This document shows positions 33,170-45,000 of a stretch of DNA of 64,000 bases, piece after piece. This DNA comes from Micrasema longulum (taxonomy: Eukaryota; Arthropoda; Insecta; Trichoptera; Brachycentridae). A program made the position numbers and the translations under genes. Numbering within the stretch: position 1 is the first letter of the stretch; each line of letters begins with the position of its first letter. The stretch is taken from positions 154,500 to 218,499 of the forward strand of contig JAGVSM010001168.1 in assembly GCA_022494885.1 (NCBI GenBank), written 5' to 3'. The notes below the pieces were generated by a model. It worked only from the letters and a program-made list of their open reading frames with translations. It made no database searches and was not told where the DNA came from.

Positions 33170-34500
33170 GAATAGAAAGCAGATAGCTGCTAAACTGCCG
33201 ATATGTACGGAAAAATAGATCCATATTATCCGCAGATTTGCCCTATTAATGGGTGAATTCTGACTTGCATTAGTGTGCGTGCTTCTGGGTGAGTAAAACA
33301 GTGCATGAGATCTCGCTCTGGAATAATTATTGGGAACATACAAATTGATCTCTTTCAGTATATTTGGATTATGTATACTTCTAGAAATCAGCTTATAGAA
33401 ATGTTTCCCAAGAAAAATTTGACGACGAGATATGAAGGTATGCCTTTTATTTCATTGGGTATTTTATTTAACACTTATTTCAATGAACCCGTAAGGTTTA
33501 AAAATTAAAACGCCTAATTTGGGGCGTTTTGAAGTGACTTTGAATTTTTTAAGATATTTAGTTTCGGCCAAAATTAGATCAGAAGCTGGAATTTGGTTTC
33601 CAATTCGACTGCACATCTTGTTTCGTGTGGTCACTACACAGTGGCGTCCTAGTACCAGGTGCAGATATTGACTTCAGAATTTGACTATGCTTCCTTTTTA
33701 ATAATGATTTTAATCTTTTGGTCTAGAGGTTTGAGATCTTGGATTAACATGGAAAGACGCCTCACAGACAAGACACCCTTTTGAAATAATTACAGCGCTG
33801 CAAATAAATCTTGTTTTTGTGGAAGTTTTTGAGTTATGTACGTACCTATATATAAGGGGCATAGGGTGGGTGCTATAGTAATTGGACAAGCAACAGTAAT
33901 TGGACATTCTAAATCTAATGGTCCAAAATAAATAAATGTAATGCGTTCATTTTAAGAAGAAACACACCCAAATGTGTCTATTTTATGATGGAGATAAATT
34001 CTTACGTTTACTTATTTTTGACCATTGGATTTAGAGTGCCCAATTAGCACTCACCCACCCTACGCTTTTCTTGCTGTATATTTTTGAGACATGAGAATGA
34101 GTTTTTCTTTTTTTCTGTAAAATTTTAGTGAATTTTTCTTTTTGCTTCAACTTCAAAATCTTATGTATCCCTTTTTAAATACGCTTCTATTTTGGCTCGT
34201 ACAAGTGTCGTATATGAGGCAGGAGCGAACCGTGTATAGAAGCGATTATGCGCAGCTTGCCATTATATTTGACTGACCATAATAATGTTTTACTGTAACT
34301 TTATTTACAGAAAAACAAATAAACAATTACCATTTATTTTTAATCATTTCCACCGTTTGTATTTTTAACCTAATATTAATATTAATATTAATAAAGCGCG
34401 CCCAGCGCCTGCGGTGAGCCATGAAACTAGCCGATTATTCCAGCTTATTTTTTCATACAAATATGTTTACTGTATTTTAAATGTCTAACCCCAGTGCGGG
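33170..34500. other. No gene; small repeats only
   Basis: AT-rich, no recognised coding. Positions 33658-33690 (GTGCAGATATTGACTTCAGAA) resemble 31861-31881. An (ATTAAT)n microsatellite lies at 34371-34394, and a CpG-rich snippet follows it. Confidence 0.4.
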
Positions 34501-34504
34501 TTTT

Positions 34505-34765
34505 TTCTGCTAGATTAAACTTGCAGATTACACAAATTATTAGAAGATTCTGAATTTGAAAAACAGTATTTCAAACATTATTTCTTAAGGGCTATTTTTC
34601 TTTGAGATGGTACTTTTGACATAAGACAATAATTATTTTCATGCGTCATTTCACAGGACATATGCGCTCGACGCGGCCATTTTTAGCACTTTTAATTTCT
34701 AGAACAATTCGGCCAATTGAATACCTAATATCGACTGAATTCATAGTGCTATTTTAAAAAAAAAA
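34505..34765 (-). repeat. REP-G copy 2
   Basis: Reverse complement of 3275-3540. In the equivalent frame the peptide CEMTHENNYCLMSKVPSQRK is kept with one stop shortly after. Confidence 0.6.
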
Positions 34766-35139
34766 ATTAAATGAGTTTTGTATTAAAAGAATGGATAATA
34801 TATCTATATAATGTAATGTATAATGAAGTTACGTCGCTTAAGTTTATTTCATGGATGAGAGTTGAGTCTAATTCTGCAATAAATATAATTAAAAAAATAA
34901 ATAATAATAACAAAAAACAGACTTTACGCGTTTTGCACGGCTATGTTGACGCGACAACTCTAATTTTTCAGAACATAATTTTAAACTATCGTTCTATGAA
35001 GCATCGTCTCTGTTTAATTATACCTCAGTATTAATATTATAGTATCGTTGTTTTTTTTGCGAAATTTGTGATGTATTCTAGTTTGGAAAAATAAATTTAA
35101 AAAAAAAACAAAAATTAAAAACTCAATTACTCCCTAGAG

Positions 35140-35700
35140 GGTGATATCCAGTCTATCTACAAACATTTGGAGAAATTCAAAATATGCTTGTTATTTTTTT
35201 ATTGCGGAGACTTGATACGGCTAAATATTATTAAAATGGTATTTTATGCACTTGTATAGTCATCGCTTTCCTACGGAATAATTGGATGGGGGGAACTTAC
35301 AACAACCATATTAAACCATTGAAACTGTTCAAATATTTATATTAAAAATAATGCTTCACAAAAATTGAACTTTTCCCTCTTTCCAATTATTACAAGAAGC
35401 TAAACTTTTAGACATAAGACCAATACATTGTTTTCAATGTTTAATATATACATTAAAGAACCAAAATTTATTTACAAATAATTCAAATAGATCAAGTCAA
35501 AGAAGGAATCGTATGTTAGAAATACCACATTGTAAAACGAGGCTCGCACAGAGATACGCATATTTTATCGGCCCAAAAATTTTTCATTATTTTTTCACTG
35601 ATAATATTTAATTGATTCCAAACTTTCAAAATTTTCCTTCTTTTAAAAAACGCGCACTATCCTGGATTCAAACTAAAGATATGAACTCTTTTTTTCTATG
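35140..35700 (+). pseudogene. LINE-H-related RT C-terminal pseudogene
   Basis: Frames read SLSYGIIGWGELTTTIL, and near the end the equivalents of RYAYFIGPKIFHYF and DSKLSKF, with multiple stops and frameshifts. Relatives: 17770-18400 and 43085-43475. The left 50 bp carries a REP-B left end in reverse. Confidence 0.7.
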
Positions 35701-35769
35701 ATATATTTTGTTGCCCTTTAATAATAAGGAACATTCCAAGGTTTTTTAATATATTTATCATTTCCTTTT

Positions 35770-36470
35770 TTGATTACTATTAAAAAAATACCATATACCT
35801 CTGAATTGCTTGATAAGTTAGAACGATTGCAGAATATTTGTGTTCGTTATATCTTTAATCTTCGCAAATTTGACCACATAACCGAGTATCGCACGCAACT
35901 ACACTGGCTCAGTATCAGGCATAGAAGAAACATTCACACTCTATCACTTCTTCACAATATTTTAAATAATCCCACTTCGCCTGTTTATCTGAGAGAGCTC
36001 ATCCAACCTCTTTCACACCACGAATTATCTGTTCGTTCTAGTAACGAGAGAACCCTTTTAATACCCTGTCATCGCTCTAATTTTCTTGCCTCCTCTTTCA
36101 CAGTAGTAGCCGCTCGATTGTGGAATAATCTACCCACTAATGTTAGAGACGTCCATTCTTTATTTACATTTAAGTCAAGCTTGAAATGTCACTATCTAAA
36201 TATTTAAATTGTTCCTTTATCCTTCTTCTTTCCTTCCCATCCCCTCTCCTCTCTTCATAGGATAGTGTTATATATATATATAAATATTTATTTTTGTTAA
36301 TCTTTGCTTTTAATTTTTGTATAAAATTGTAAGATTCAATATGTCCATGTATTTATAATTTTCTCAAACTGAACGGTTTGGGTAGGTAGGAAGAAATTGC
36401 CTTAAGGCAATATGCCCGCCCTTATATGCATATGTATATAAAGTGTCAAATAAATAAATAAAAATACCAT
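35770..36470 (+). pseudogene. LINE-A RT C-terminus with intact 3' end
   Basis: A 145-codon frame holds LERLQNICVRYIFNLRKFDH, HRRNIHTLSLLHNILNNP and ARLWNNLPTNVRDVHSL, the C-terminal domain of an insect LINE. The 3' UTR ends with ATTGCC-TTAA-GGCAAT (36396-36411), GCCCGCCCTTATATGCATAT and an AAATAAATAAATAAAAA tail. It is 5'-truncated before the RT palm and is the best LINE-A reference in the window. Confidence 0.88.
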
Positions 36471-36474
36471 ATAA

Positions 36475-36715
36475 TCGTTTACAGAATATTTTATTTTCTC
36501 TTCCTTATGTTACACAAACATATTATAACTGTCTATTATTTCTGTTATTATTGGAGCAAAAATTCATTTACATTTTCTTGTATTTCTACCCACGGCCATG
36601 CCTTTGTGGGATTTTTTCGTTTACTATTTTTACTATTAATATATATTTCATTGCTATGTAATTATCCTTATTTTTTAATACTCTGTTTTGCCTCTTATAG
36701 GCGTAACATCTAATA
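36475..36715. other. No gene seen
   Basis: AT-rich, with a 68-codon frame of low complexity. Confidence 0.35.
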
Positions 36716-36719
36716 TCTA

Positions 36720-37030
36720 GTTAGTTCCCAGCGCAGCGTCCCGCGAGCAGAGACTTCCATACATATAGGTATCGCCGTATGTCTGTCGTACGTATAGTAT
36801 AGTCCCTCCACTTACGTCTCCGCTGGGGGTCGGGTGTCGGGGATCGGGGGTCGGGGGTCGGAAGGAGGGTTAGACACCCCACCCCGCCCGTGGAGATACA
36901 CAGACGTTAGCGGGGCCGTCACGTTAAGGTTCGGTGGAAATCTACTCCGTTCCAGGGGGGTGTGCGGTACATAGAAGGTATTCGTAGTTACCACCCCGCG
37001 GGGAATTCGATACGATTCATGGTCAAAAGT
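36720..37030. other. GC-rich island 9 with G-quadruplex motif
   Basis: Runs of G at 36825-36857 (five tracts of three to five G separated by 2-4 nt) meet the usual G-quadruplex pattern, followed by a C-rich stretch. No coding support for the 74-codon minus frame. Confidence 0.5.
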
Positions 37031-37140
37031 AGGCAAAATTATAGTTTTTACGAGTCACAATCGTGATCCAGTAGTTAAAGGTGTTTCAAGTTATAAGTTT
37101 GTACAATGAGGAAGCTCAGTGTTTTATTTATTTATTTGTT

Positions 37141-38035
37141 AATAGACTATTCACTAAGCTAGGAGTACAAATGGATGAACATCTCTGCTGGCGAGCTCAT
37201 ACTAATGAATTAAGCCGCAAAATATTTTTCAGTCTACATTCACTTAGAAGGTTGCAAAAATTCTTACCCATTAATACTAAATGCACCCTTGTATAAGCAT
37301 TACTATTACCCATTCTAGATTACGCTGATGTTTCCATGACTGATTTAAGCTGTGAGCAACTCAATAAACTTGAACGACTTCAATATACATGCATAAGGTA
37401 CATTTTTGGTCTTAGGAAATATGACCACATTTCTGATAATCGTAGGCAACTGAAATGGCTCAAAATTAGACAGCGGAGAGACTATCACTCCCTCTCACTT
37501 CTGTTCAATGTACTTCATAGTCCTAACGCTCTATATACCTGCGTGAAAAATTTCAACACTTATCAGTTCATGGTTTACCTCTTCGTTCTAATTCTCAAGG
37601 CACTCTCTTAATACCCATCCACAATTCCTCTTTCTTCTCTAACTCACATAGTGTCCATGCGGCTCGACTGTGGAATCATCACCTCCCATCCACCATCAAA
37701 GATGTTAGTACATTATCTCTGTTTAAATCACGTCTGAAGAAACATCCCCTTTATCTTCCTTAATCTCTCCTTCTTTCCTTTTTCCTCTTTTTTCCTTTTT
37801 TCCCGTTGAGTAATAGTTTTGATTTAAGTTAATTTATAAACAAATACGTTTATTTCTATTTTTATATATCTTTAGCTTTTTAATCTTTTTTTTCTATTGA
37901 ATATGTTCTGTAACTTGAATTATAAAAATAAAACTTTTATTTTATTAGTTGGTTGGAAGAAATTGCCATTTGGCAATAAGCCCGCCAATGTACAAATAAC
38001 ATTATGTACAAAAAGTTAAATAAATAAGCACATTA
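37141..38035 (+). pseudogene. LINE-A2 RT C-terminus and 3' end
   Basis: The frame reads LGVQMDEHLCWRAHTNELS, LERLQYTCIRYIFGLRKYDH and, after a TAA at 37294 and a frameshift near 37570, ARLWNHHLPSTIKDVS. It shares the LINE-A C-terminal architecture. The 3' end has ATTGCC-ATTT-GGCAAT (37962-37977), the same stem as LINE-A with another loop, then GCCCGCC. Confidence 0.85.
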
Positions 38036-38104
38036 AAAAAATATAATATTATGTGTTTCCGAAATTATTCCGCGTGTGACGTCTCAAGTTGTCTTCCGCG
38101 TCTT

Positions 38105-38510
38105 ATTTATTTATTTTAAAGAAACAAACAGTCGACAATGACATTATAACATTTATTTAAAAATACAGTTTAAAGACAGACCAGCAAAGTTTCTAAATAA
38201 AAATCATACATATTATTCAACTGTGTTACAAAAAAAGGATGTGTTTATGTGTATTTGTAAGTGTAGATGTGTGTTTATGTGTATTAGTGTGGGAGTAAGT
38301 GTTCAGGAGGGTGCATCATTAAATAGTAAGTGGGATCGTATCGCAGCCAGAAATAATAAGTCTTAATTTATTTTTAAATAAATTAAGGGGTATGTAAAAT
38401 ATATCAATAGATGAAAAAAAAAACATTATAGTTAGAGCAAGAACGATAGAGGAAAGAGTGTTGTGCATAGTTAGTGCTACAGACTGGCAGATGGAATAAA
38501 TACTTTAAGA
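38105..38510 (-). mobile_element. LINE-X 3' region
   Basis: Reverse complement of 59360-59712 (CATCTGCCAGTCTGTAGCAC, CACATCTACAC, GACTGTTTGTTT), ending in a CTTTAAAATAAATAAATAAG tail. Only the last RT residues and 3' UTR remain. Confidence 0.75.
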
Positions 38511-38519
38511 TTAATTTTG

Positions 38520-38760
38520 GTCTTCCCGGTCAATTCTGCTGATTGGTCCGTGGTCCTACCGTAAATCGGAAATATTTCACAATTCTCTTATCATTGGTTG
38601 ATTCATAGATATGAACTAGTGACGTTGTTCAAATTAGTTAGTTCATTTTTTTGTGCATTTTCAAGAAACTTTGCCGTACAATTTAATGCTTTAATTTTTA
38701 CCGCACGTAAGAAAATATTTTTTGTATCCAATTTCCCGTAGGGCTGGAGTTACTCATTGG
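38520..38760 (-). repeat. REP-CRE copy 2
   Basis: Reverse complement of REP-CRE: TTATCATTGGTTGATTCATA, AGTGACGTTG (decayed GACGTCA), and CCCGTAGGGCTGGAG at its boundary (38736-38750). Confidence 0.7.
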
Positions 38761-38959
38761 GAATTAAGATTATTATATTGTAATAAGTACCTACAGGCAT
38801 TAAAAAATATATGTGTATTCTCTTTAATAATAATTGATGAACTAAATTTGTGATTTTCCATGTATCAGCCGTACCCAGCCAGACGTACAAATATATCTGA
38901 ACTCCCGGAACTAGACATAAGAGAATAACTAACATCTATGAGCGAAAAAAGAAAATAAT

Positions 38960-39700
38960 CGTTGCAGCTCTTTAGACATATTTCCAGCGGCAACTCTGAT
39001 AGTTTGGAGAGAACTATCCTCCTGTGAAGTGTCGAAGAGACAAGGTCGCGTGGACAAGATGAAGCGGCTTGGTCACTGAATTATCAGAACTATCACTGAC
39101 AAATGCCAACGGAACAGTACAAGACCGTCCACAGACGAGCCATGGCTGGAGTCGGGCGTGATCGCCATCCTCAGAAGAGAGAGAGATTATAAATGAAGTT
39201 TTCCACTAACTGCTTCGATAGGTCCATAATCCATCTTTTTATTTTTTTATTCCCTGGAGTCCTGCGGCAAACCTTTCAAGACAGGTGACTTCGCTGTCCA
39301 TACACCGTTAGGAATTTGGGTACTTTGAACAGATCCGTACCCGAAGACTTGATTTTCATTTGCGTAGAAAATGGTTCTTCTTACCCTCATTACGCAGACA
39401 TATCCGGACGATTTTAAACTAGAAAATTATGTTAGGCTGAGATAAGCAATATCGAAGAAATCAAGAAAAGATTCTGCGTTGGTTTGGACGCGTAGAGCTT
39501 ATGAATAACGAAAATCGGCTAACCGAAACCGGGAAAGACCGAGAACGACATAGCATGGACCAAATCCGACAAATACTCCAAGCTGGACTTGTCAACATTA
39601 GGAATATACGGCGCGCGTGCTCGAGAATATGTATGCACGTAGATATTGTAGAAGATGCGAGGTCTGTATGCGAAGAGTAATATTGCGTTCGTTCTATCTT
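38960..39700 (+). pseudogene. Two endonuclease-RT tail fragments
   Basis: Positions 38960-39195 give FRHISSGNSDSLERTIL and VEETRSRGQDEA, a decayed version of the 'LFGHI..DSRL' tail. Positions 39424-39700 align by nucleotide to 55965-56140 and 1808-1980 (GGCTGAGATAAGC, GCGTTGGTTTGGACGCGTAGA), giving the RWFGHVER-type tail with frameshifts. Confidence 0.6.
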
Positions 39701-39704
39701 CTCT

Positions 39705-40690
39705 GCCTACCCCTACGGAAAACGGTGTGATGGTTTGTTTACTACATTGTTTAGTGTGTCTAGCTTTTATAAATCAGAAATTAAAAGAAATTTAAAGTTA
39801 AGAATAACATTTAAAGTAAATGTAAACTTGAACTGTAAATTTAAACATATAACTTTTAATATTTTACCGTTTTTGCTTCTATATGTAATTTTTAATACTA
39901 TTAAAATGTTATTTGTGTTTTTTTTATATACTTTTTTAGCTTGTATTATGTATACGTAATTTGAATGCGTTTTTGAAATTTTTTTAACCTGTATTGGGTG
40001 CGCATATTTTGTTGATTAAAAAAAAAAGTTTTTTATTCTTGTAATTTTTAACATTTGCACTCTCGTACTAGTTCAGTTTGTATATATACAAGCATGTAAT
40101 TTTTTAAAATTTTAATATTTTTTAAATTTTTCTTTCCCAGATTGAATAATGTATATATCACTTTGAATTTATTTCCATACCTAGTATTATGTTTATTTTG
40201 TTATTTTTAAATATTTTTTCATACCCTTTTAATTTGTAGTGTATCATAATTTTTATTCTGCTTTTGTAAATAATGTTATAGTTTAAAATATAAAAACGTC
40301 TTTAAATAAATATTGTTATCTGCATGTCCCTAAACGAGTTTCAATGTAATAAAACCTTAAGAGTACATGCGGTGTGAGAGCGATTTTATGAATACGTATT
40401 TGAGTATAGTTTTTCTGTCGAAAATTTACTAAGTTTATTTTTTATTTATTCATATAAAGATACTATTACAAAAAAAATATTTAAAAAACAACACTGTACT
40501 GTAATACTGTTACTGTAAATAATAACCCATTTCGTAAAATATGAGTTCCGTAGCCAAATAATTGGGTTCAAAATAACGTGTTTTTTGTTCCCCTTAATAG
40601 TTATATTTTTGCAGTAATACTCTTCCACCCATCGAAGATATATGGAAAATGCCAATCAATTAATTATATAAAGGTGATTTGCACAAATTC
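39705..40690. other. AT-rich, possible LINE 3' UTR
   Basis: No coding similarity. The tail-like ACGTCTTTAAATAAATATTG near 40298 hints at an old retroelement end. A short block at 40388 recurs at 19120 and 20820. Confidence 0.3.
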
Positions 40691-40699
40691 AAGCCCGAA

Positions 40700-41000
40700 T
40701 TGCGAATTGCTGCATTAGCAAAAAAACCTTCACTAATTGAGCGTCGAAGCGGCGCACGGCGTCGGCGTCGCTCTCAACCACGGAAACAGGCAAAGCCTTT
40801 TTTCGCAACCTTTCCCGGAAATCCCATTTTAAATATTCAAAATAAAACGCTTCATAATTTTCTGGCTGGCAAACGAGAATGCGGGACTCGGGTTTCCCTC
40901 ATTCTAATTTCCTACCTGCTCGCGAAGGCGGGTCCCCCGTGAACGGAACGCAGAGAGCGGAAAGAGGTCGAATTTCCACAGTCGACGCTTCTCTAGTGGG
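40700..41000. other. GC-rich island 10
   Basis: CpG-rich (GGCGCACGGCGTCGGCGTCG) with a CTAATTGAGCG core nearby. Frames lack recognised domains. Candidate regulatory DNA. Confidence 0.25.
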
Positions 41001-41401
41001 TACATATTACATACATTATGTTCTACCTACTTTCGGCGTCGCGACGTCAAGACGTCGGAGTAATATTATGGGTAACACCACATAACAGGCTTCGAAAGTT
41101 CCCTCCGGTGGATATTATATTTACTCTCCATGTATTATATTTTCCTGGAATAAACTTTTCCGAAGGTACCTACATGCCCTGTCAAGAAAAGATTTTTGGT
41201 CGACATTGAGTACGTACATTGTACATAACGCGCTTTGCAGTTTGCGGAGGTATTCTTTCATACTCAGTTTACATAAGTAATACTCGTATAACTGACTTAC
41301 TTTACATAATAATAAGTAAGTGCATGCTTAAAAAGACAAATCTATTTATTTTATTTATTTATTTATTCATAATTTTCTTACACTTACAAACTATAAATAA
41401 T

Positions 41402-41600
41402 AGGATGTCTTTCTTTACAAATCAGCTAAAGAATCTGTATAGTTAGCCTATGCTTTTTACTTAATCTAAAAAATCTATCATCTGTCTTTGCTGCTTATTT
41501 CTGTTCCTTATATTTTTATTCCTTTGTAAAAATTTCTTTTAATTGTAATGTTTATAATGGACTTTGTCCGTAAATAAATAAATAAATAAATAAATAATAA
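41402..41600 (+). mobile_element. LINE-E 3' end, extremely truncated
   Basis: Begins inside the last codons of the LINE-E ORF (MSFFTNQLKNLYS) and continues to the tail. Against 58160-58330 it shows one substitution and one 3-nt indel. The hairpin GGAC-TTT-GTCC is at 41559-41569, followed by (AAAT)n. Confidence 0.92.
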
Positions 41601-41604
41601 AAAT

Positions 41605-42080
41605 AATGTGTCCTCACTGGGGGTTACCCGTGCCGAGGACACCTAACAATATACTTTTTTGAAATGTTTTTACATTAGAGAATAAACAAAGAAGACTAAC
41701 CTTATAAACAGAGATAATTCATAGAATATTTACAGTTTTAAAAACAACGTATATATGTACATCTATATTATTTATATTACAAAACGCACAATGAAAATAA
41801 CAAAAACCTAACACAAGCTATACACTTGTGGAGCGGTTGATTTAATATTAGTTTGGGCGAATAAGATAATCTATTTTACTTCTACTTAGCTCCACTATCC
41901 ATTATTTTATAGCCTTTTTAAACATTTTCTCTTTACTAATTGTTTTAATAGATAGTGGATGTAGGTTATAGAATTTAATTGAATAATACAAGAAAAAGTG
42001 ATATTAGTTTGTATTTGTTTAAGTTGTCTTTGTGTTTAGGATCTAGTAATTATATTATTTGTTTGTGATGTATCGTATGA
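41605..42080. other. No gene seen
   Basis: AT-rich DNA without recognised coding or repeat. Confidence 0.35.
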
Positions 42081-42084
42081 ATCG

Positions 42085-42530
42085 TGCATATTGCCGGTGA
42101 CGACATACGGATTAAAAACCATGTCTGTGACATGTGACACAGAAAAGTAGCCATAAACTAAAATGCACGCAACGATCCATGGAAAGACAGATGCTCGGTG
42201 TATGTCTAAGAGGCAGAATAAGAAATGAAGAAATTAGGCGCCCAACCGGAGTCGATGATACGAGTATCACGGACCGTGCTGCAAAATTAAAATGACAGTG
42301 GGCAGGACACTTGGCAAGGCAAAGTGATGGCAGGTGGACACTCAGAATAATAAAGTGGAGACCGCGGGCAAACGAAAGGAGTAATGGAAGGCCACAAAAA
42401 AGATGGGTCGATGACATTGGCTCGATGGCCGGTAAAACATGGATGATAAAAGCGGGTGATAGGAAGGCATGGAGACGTTTGGAAGAGACCTTTATCCAGC
42501 AGCGGAGAGAACAAGGCTGAGTAAGAAGAT
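42085..42530 (+). pseudogene. RTE-like endonuclease-RT C-terminus
   Basis: One frame reads TQRSMERQMLGVCLRGRIRN, VDDTSITDRAAKLK, a TGA where Trp is expected, then QWAGHLARQSDGRWTLRI and KRWVDDIGSMAGKTWM. This is the classical C-terminus of RTE-like elements of insects. Upstream, TTYGLKTMSVT needs one frameshift to join. Dead but well preserved. Confidence 0.9.
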
Positions 42531-42572
42531 GAAGAAAGTATAATATTTTGTTTGACGTGTACGATTTTGATT

Positions 42573-42965
42573 GTTGAGAGTTGGTGGAGCTTCTACCCCA
42601 GTTAGAGATTGAGAGTAGATTAGGTTGCTGTTTATTGCGTATTTATTACATGGTGAATGAATAGTGAATTGTGTTGCGGCGATGAGGAGTTGAAGAGACT
42701 GCACTTGAACTACACGCTGGAACTGAGTGACTGCGTCAAACTGGCGTTACCACGCCCTATGGTCTCTTTATCTCCAAAGTAGGGACTTTGTTAACGTACT
42801 GCAGAACAAAGCTCTCGTCTTTCTGCGCAATACTGTAGAGTTGCATAATTTCTTGTATAGAATTCTTCGGGAAATAATACTTGTTTCATCGGCCATCGCA
42901 CGATAATTTCAGATGAATTATTTAGGCACGTGCATCGAGCAATGGACTATGAACCCCACAAACGT
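42573..42965. repeat. LTR-like repeat, copy 2
   Basis: Homologous to 19800-20290 with deletions. It starts TGTTGAGAGTTGG and ends near ACCCCACA, compatible with TG..CA ends. No coding and no clear target duplication. Confidence 0.45.
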
Positions 42966-43084
42966 CTTTATGTAATATTTTTTTCAATATAACGGTTTTA
43001 AGACAACCTTTCCTTGTTTTCACTGAAACTTCATCGTTATTTCGCCTTCCGCTCCTAGTGTTTAATTTTTTATTTCATTTAGAA

Positions 43085-43475
43085 ATGTATTGGACCACAG
43101 CACTCTTCGTTCGGTGTACTTTTCACTCTTCCAATCAGTGGCAACATATGGTATAATAGGAAGAGGTGGGTGTGTTCAGGCAATCTACAAAAAAACAATA
43201 CAAAAAATAATATATAAATATCCTCCAACCTTTCCATCTGATTCATTGTTCAAAGAGGCCTAAGTCTTTTCAATTAGACAAATTTACGTTAAGTCATGTT
43301 TGATCTGCTTTTGGGCCACAGTAAACAAATAACTCAACAAAAAATAATAACAAGATATTCCTCTAAAGTGAATTACTACGTACCAAAAAGAAAAACAACT
43401 TTAGCTAAGATACATTTCTCTGTGGTAGTTTTTATAACCATCCTTTCTTTTTCACTCATTTAATTTATTTTTCAA
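43085..43475 (+). pseudogene. LINE-H-related RT C-terminal pseudogene
   Basis: The frame reads FQSVATYGIIGRGGCVQAIY, KKTIQKIIYKYPPTFPSDSL and, after stops, NYYVPKRKTTLAKIHF. It matches the thumb and C-terminal pattern at 35140-35700. Confidence 0.75.
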
Positions 43476-43501
43476 TATTTTAATAAACAATTTATACCTC
43501 G

Positions 43502-44050
43502 ACCGCGATTACAATGGGAAGCTAAGGACGTCATACCTTCACCATGACGTATAGTTGAAAATAAATTCTCCCGAACGATTACGAAGGTACACTACCGCCC
43601 CCTTACCTTCAATTTTTGAGGAGTATACATCGGTTTTTACCGACGCCGACGAGTCTAGTACCTCGCGGTTCACGTATCTGCTCATTAAAAATGACAAAAA
43701 ATTCGTCCCGCCGAGCAGTTTTTGCTTTAATTACATTTATTTTTATCGCTCTGAGGTGGCCAGTTCTTTTCTTAAGAGCCTAGTTCATATACCGCTGATT
43801 TTCTCTAATTGAACGGTCTGGGTAGGAAGAAAAAATTGCCTTAAGGCAATAAATATGCCCGCCCTTATGCATATGTATGTAAACTGTATTTATATATAAA
43901 AAGTGTTTATATAAATAAATATTTAAAATATGAGAGAGAAAAACTTCAATTTTAAAGTCGAATTCAATCATTACTTAACTGTCAGTTTTGAAAAAGAAGG
44001 GCTAGATGCGCAGATAATGTGGCTAGATTCTTCCCTATTAACATATTAGA
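43502..44050 (+). repeat. REP-C copy 3 with a LINE-A end inside
   Basis: GACCGCGATTACAATGGGAA (MITE-like left end) runs into REP-C blocks at 43524-43780 and 43927-44050. The 144 bp between (43783-43926) are a LINE-A 3' end with AAATTGCCTTAAGGCAAT and GCCCGCCC. REP-C flanks are contiguous in copy 2 at about 29937. Confidence 0.75.
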
Positions 44051-44179
44051 GCATCTTTATACTATCAAGGCGTAAAAATGTTGCCACTACAAAAAAATAA
44101 TTTTTACATTTTTCCCATCTGTTTTACTGTCTATCGAGCCGGCTTTGTATTTGCTTGAATTTTTAGTTAGTGGGATTCG

Positions 44180-44470
44180 TAATGGTACTGAGCGTATTAC
44201 ACACAGACGAAGTTCAGCATACCTTCTTAGTAATTGTCAAAAGTCATATAAAAATTATGTTCAAGCAAGCATTTTTTGCTTGAATTGGGATTTACGATTT
44301 ATTGGAGTTTATGATCGCTTTTAAGTTGCCACCTTTTAACACAAAAGTTTAAAATATAAATGAGAACTATTTTAAATTTTTATGAAGTAAGGAACGCGGA
44401 CTAAATATTCAGTGTCATTCATTGGTTGGATTCGATCATATGATGCCGAGATGACAAGTCGATAGAAAAT
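44180..44470 (+). repeat. REP-C copy 4 (right part)
   Basis: Matches 27580-27825 (TAATTGTCAAAAGTCATA, TTGCTTGAATTGGGATTTA, TCAGTGTCATTCATTGGTTG). Confidence 0.7.
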
Positions 44471-44599
44471 ACCGATACAGGTTGTTTGCCGTCGCGGTAA
44501 ATAATAAAAATAAAATAAAATTTGAAATCGCGAACTTCGCTTTCAACGTGTAGCTGTTATTGGGGTCACAGCAACCGAGGAGGGTACTGGCGATAACTT

Positions 44600-44870
44600 T
44601 TATATCCGCGGGAGTTGATCTCGTCGGGCGGAAGTGGGAAGTGGCCGACTCGCACAGTACAGACTACGGACCCCCTTCCCGCGTTACGAGACGTATTGTG
44701 TACATTGTATAACGAATTACCTCCTCGCGCTTATGTCCTCCCGGCAATAAGCCCCGGCTTGAAAATGTGCGGCAGCATTTCTGTTCTTTGGAATGGGGCC
44801 GCGGCCGGCCGGTGCGTAAAAAAATGAGAAATTCCGAGATCTCTTCCCCGGTTTTCTAATAATTAATTAA
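44600..44870. other. GC-rich island 11
   Basis: CpG-rich (GGGGCCGCGGCCGGCCGG) with AACGAATTACCTCC and a TAATAATTAATTAACAG run, both homeodomain-like. The 70-codon frame has no known domain. Confidence 0.3.
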
Positions 44871-44908
44871 CAGCAGCACAGAATACAAAAATGATGTTTT
44901 GTGATCCA

Positions 44909-45000
44909 GGCCCCGATTACAGCGGGAAGTGAACAAAAATAATATCTTCAATATTGTCAAAACGATTTTTCTGTATGAAAAAAAAATATTTCAGTTCAGT
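44909..45000. repeat. GGCCCC-type MITE left end
   Basis: GGCCCCGATTACAGCGGG matches the 2249 element. The right end is not found nearby. Confidence 0.55.

Noticed and set aside
33555..33583. Fourth hammerhead-like motif (TTTCGGCC..ATCAG)
   Set aside because: Minus strand has CTGA and GAAAC but no CUGANGA box and no palindromic stem III.
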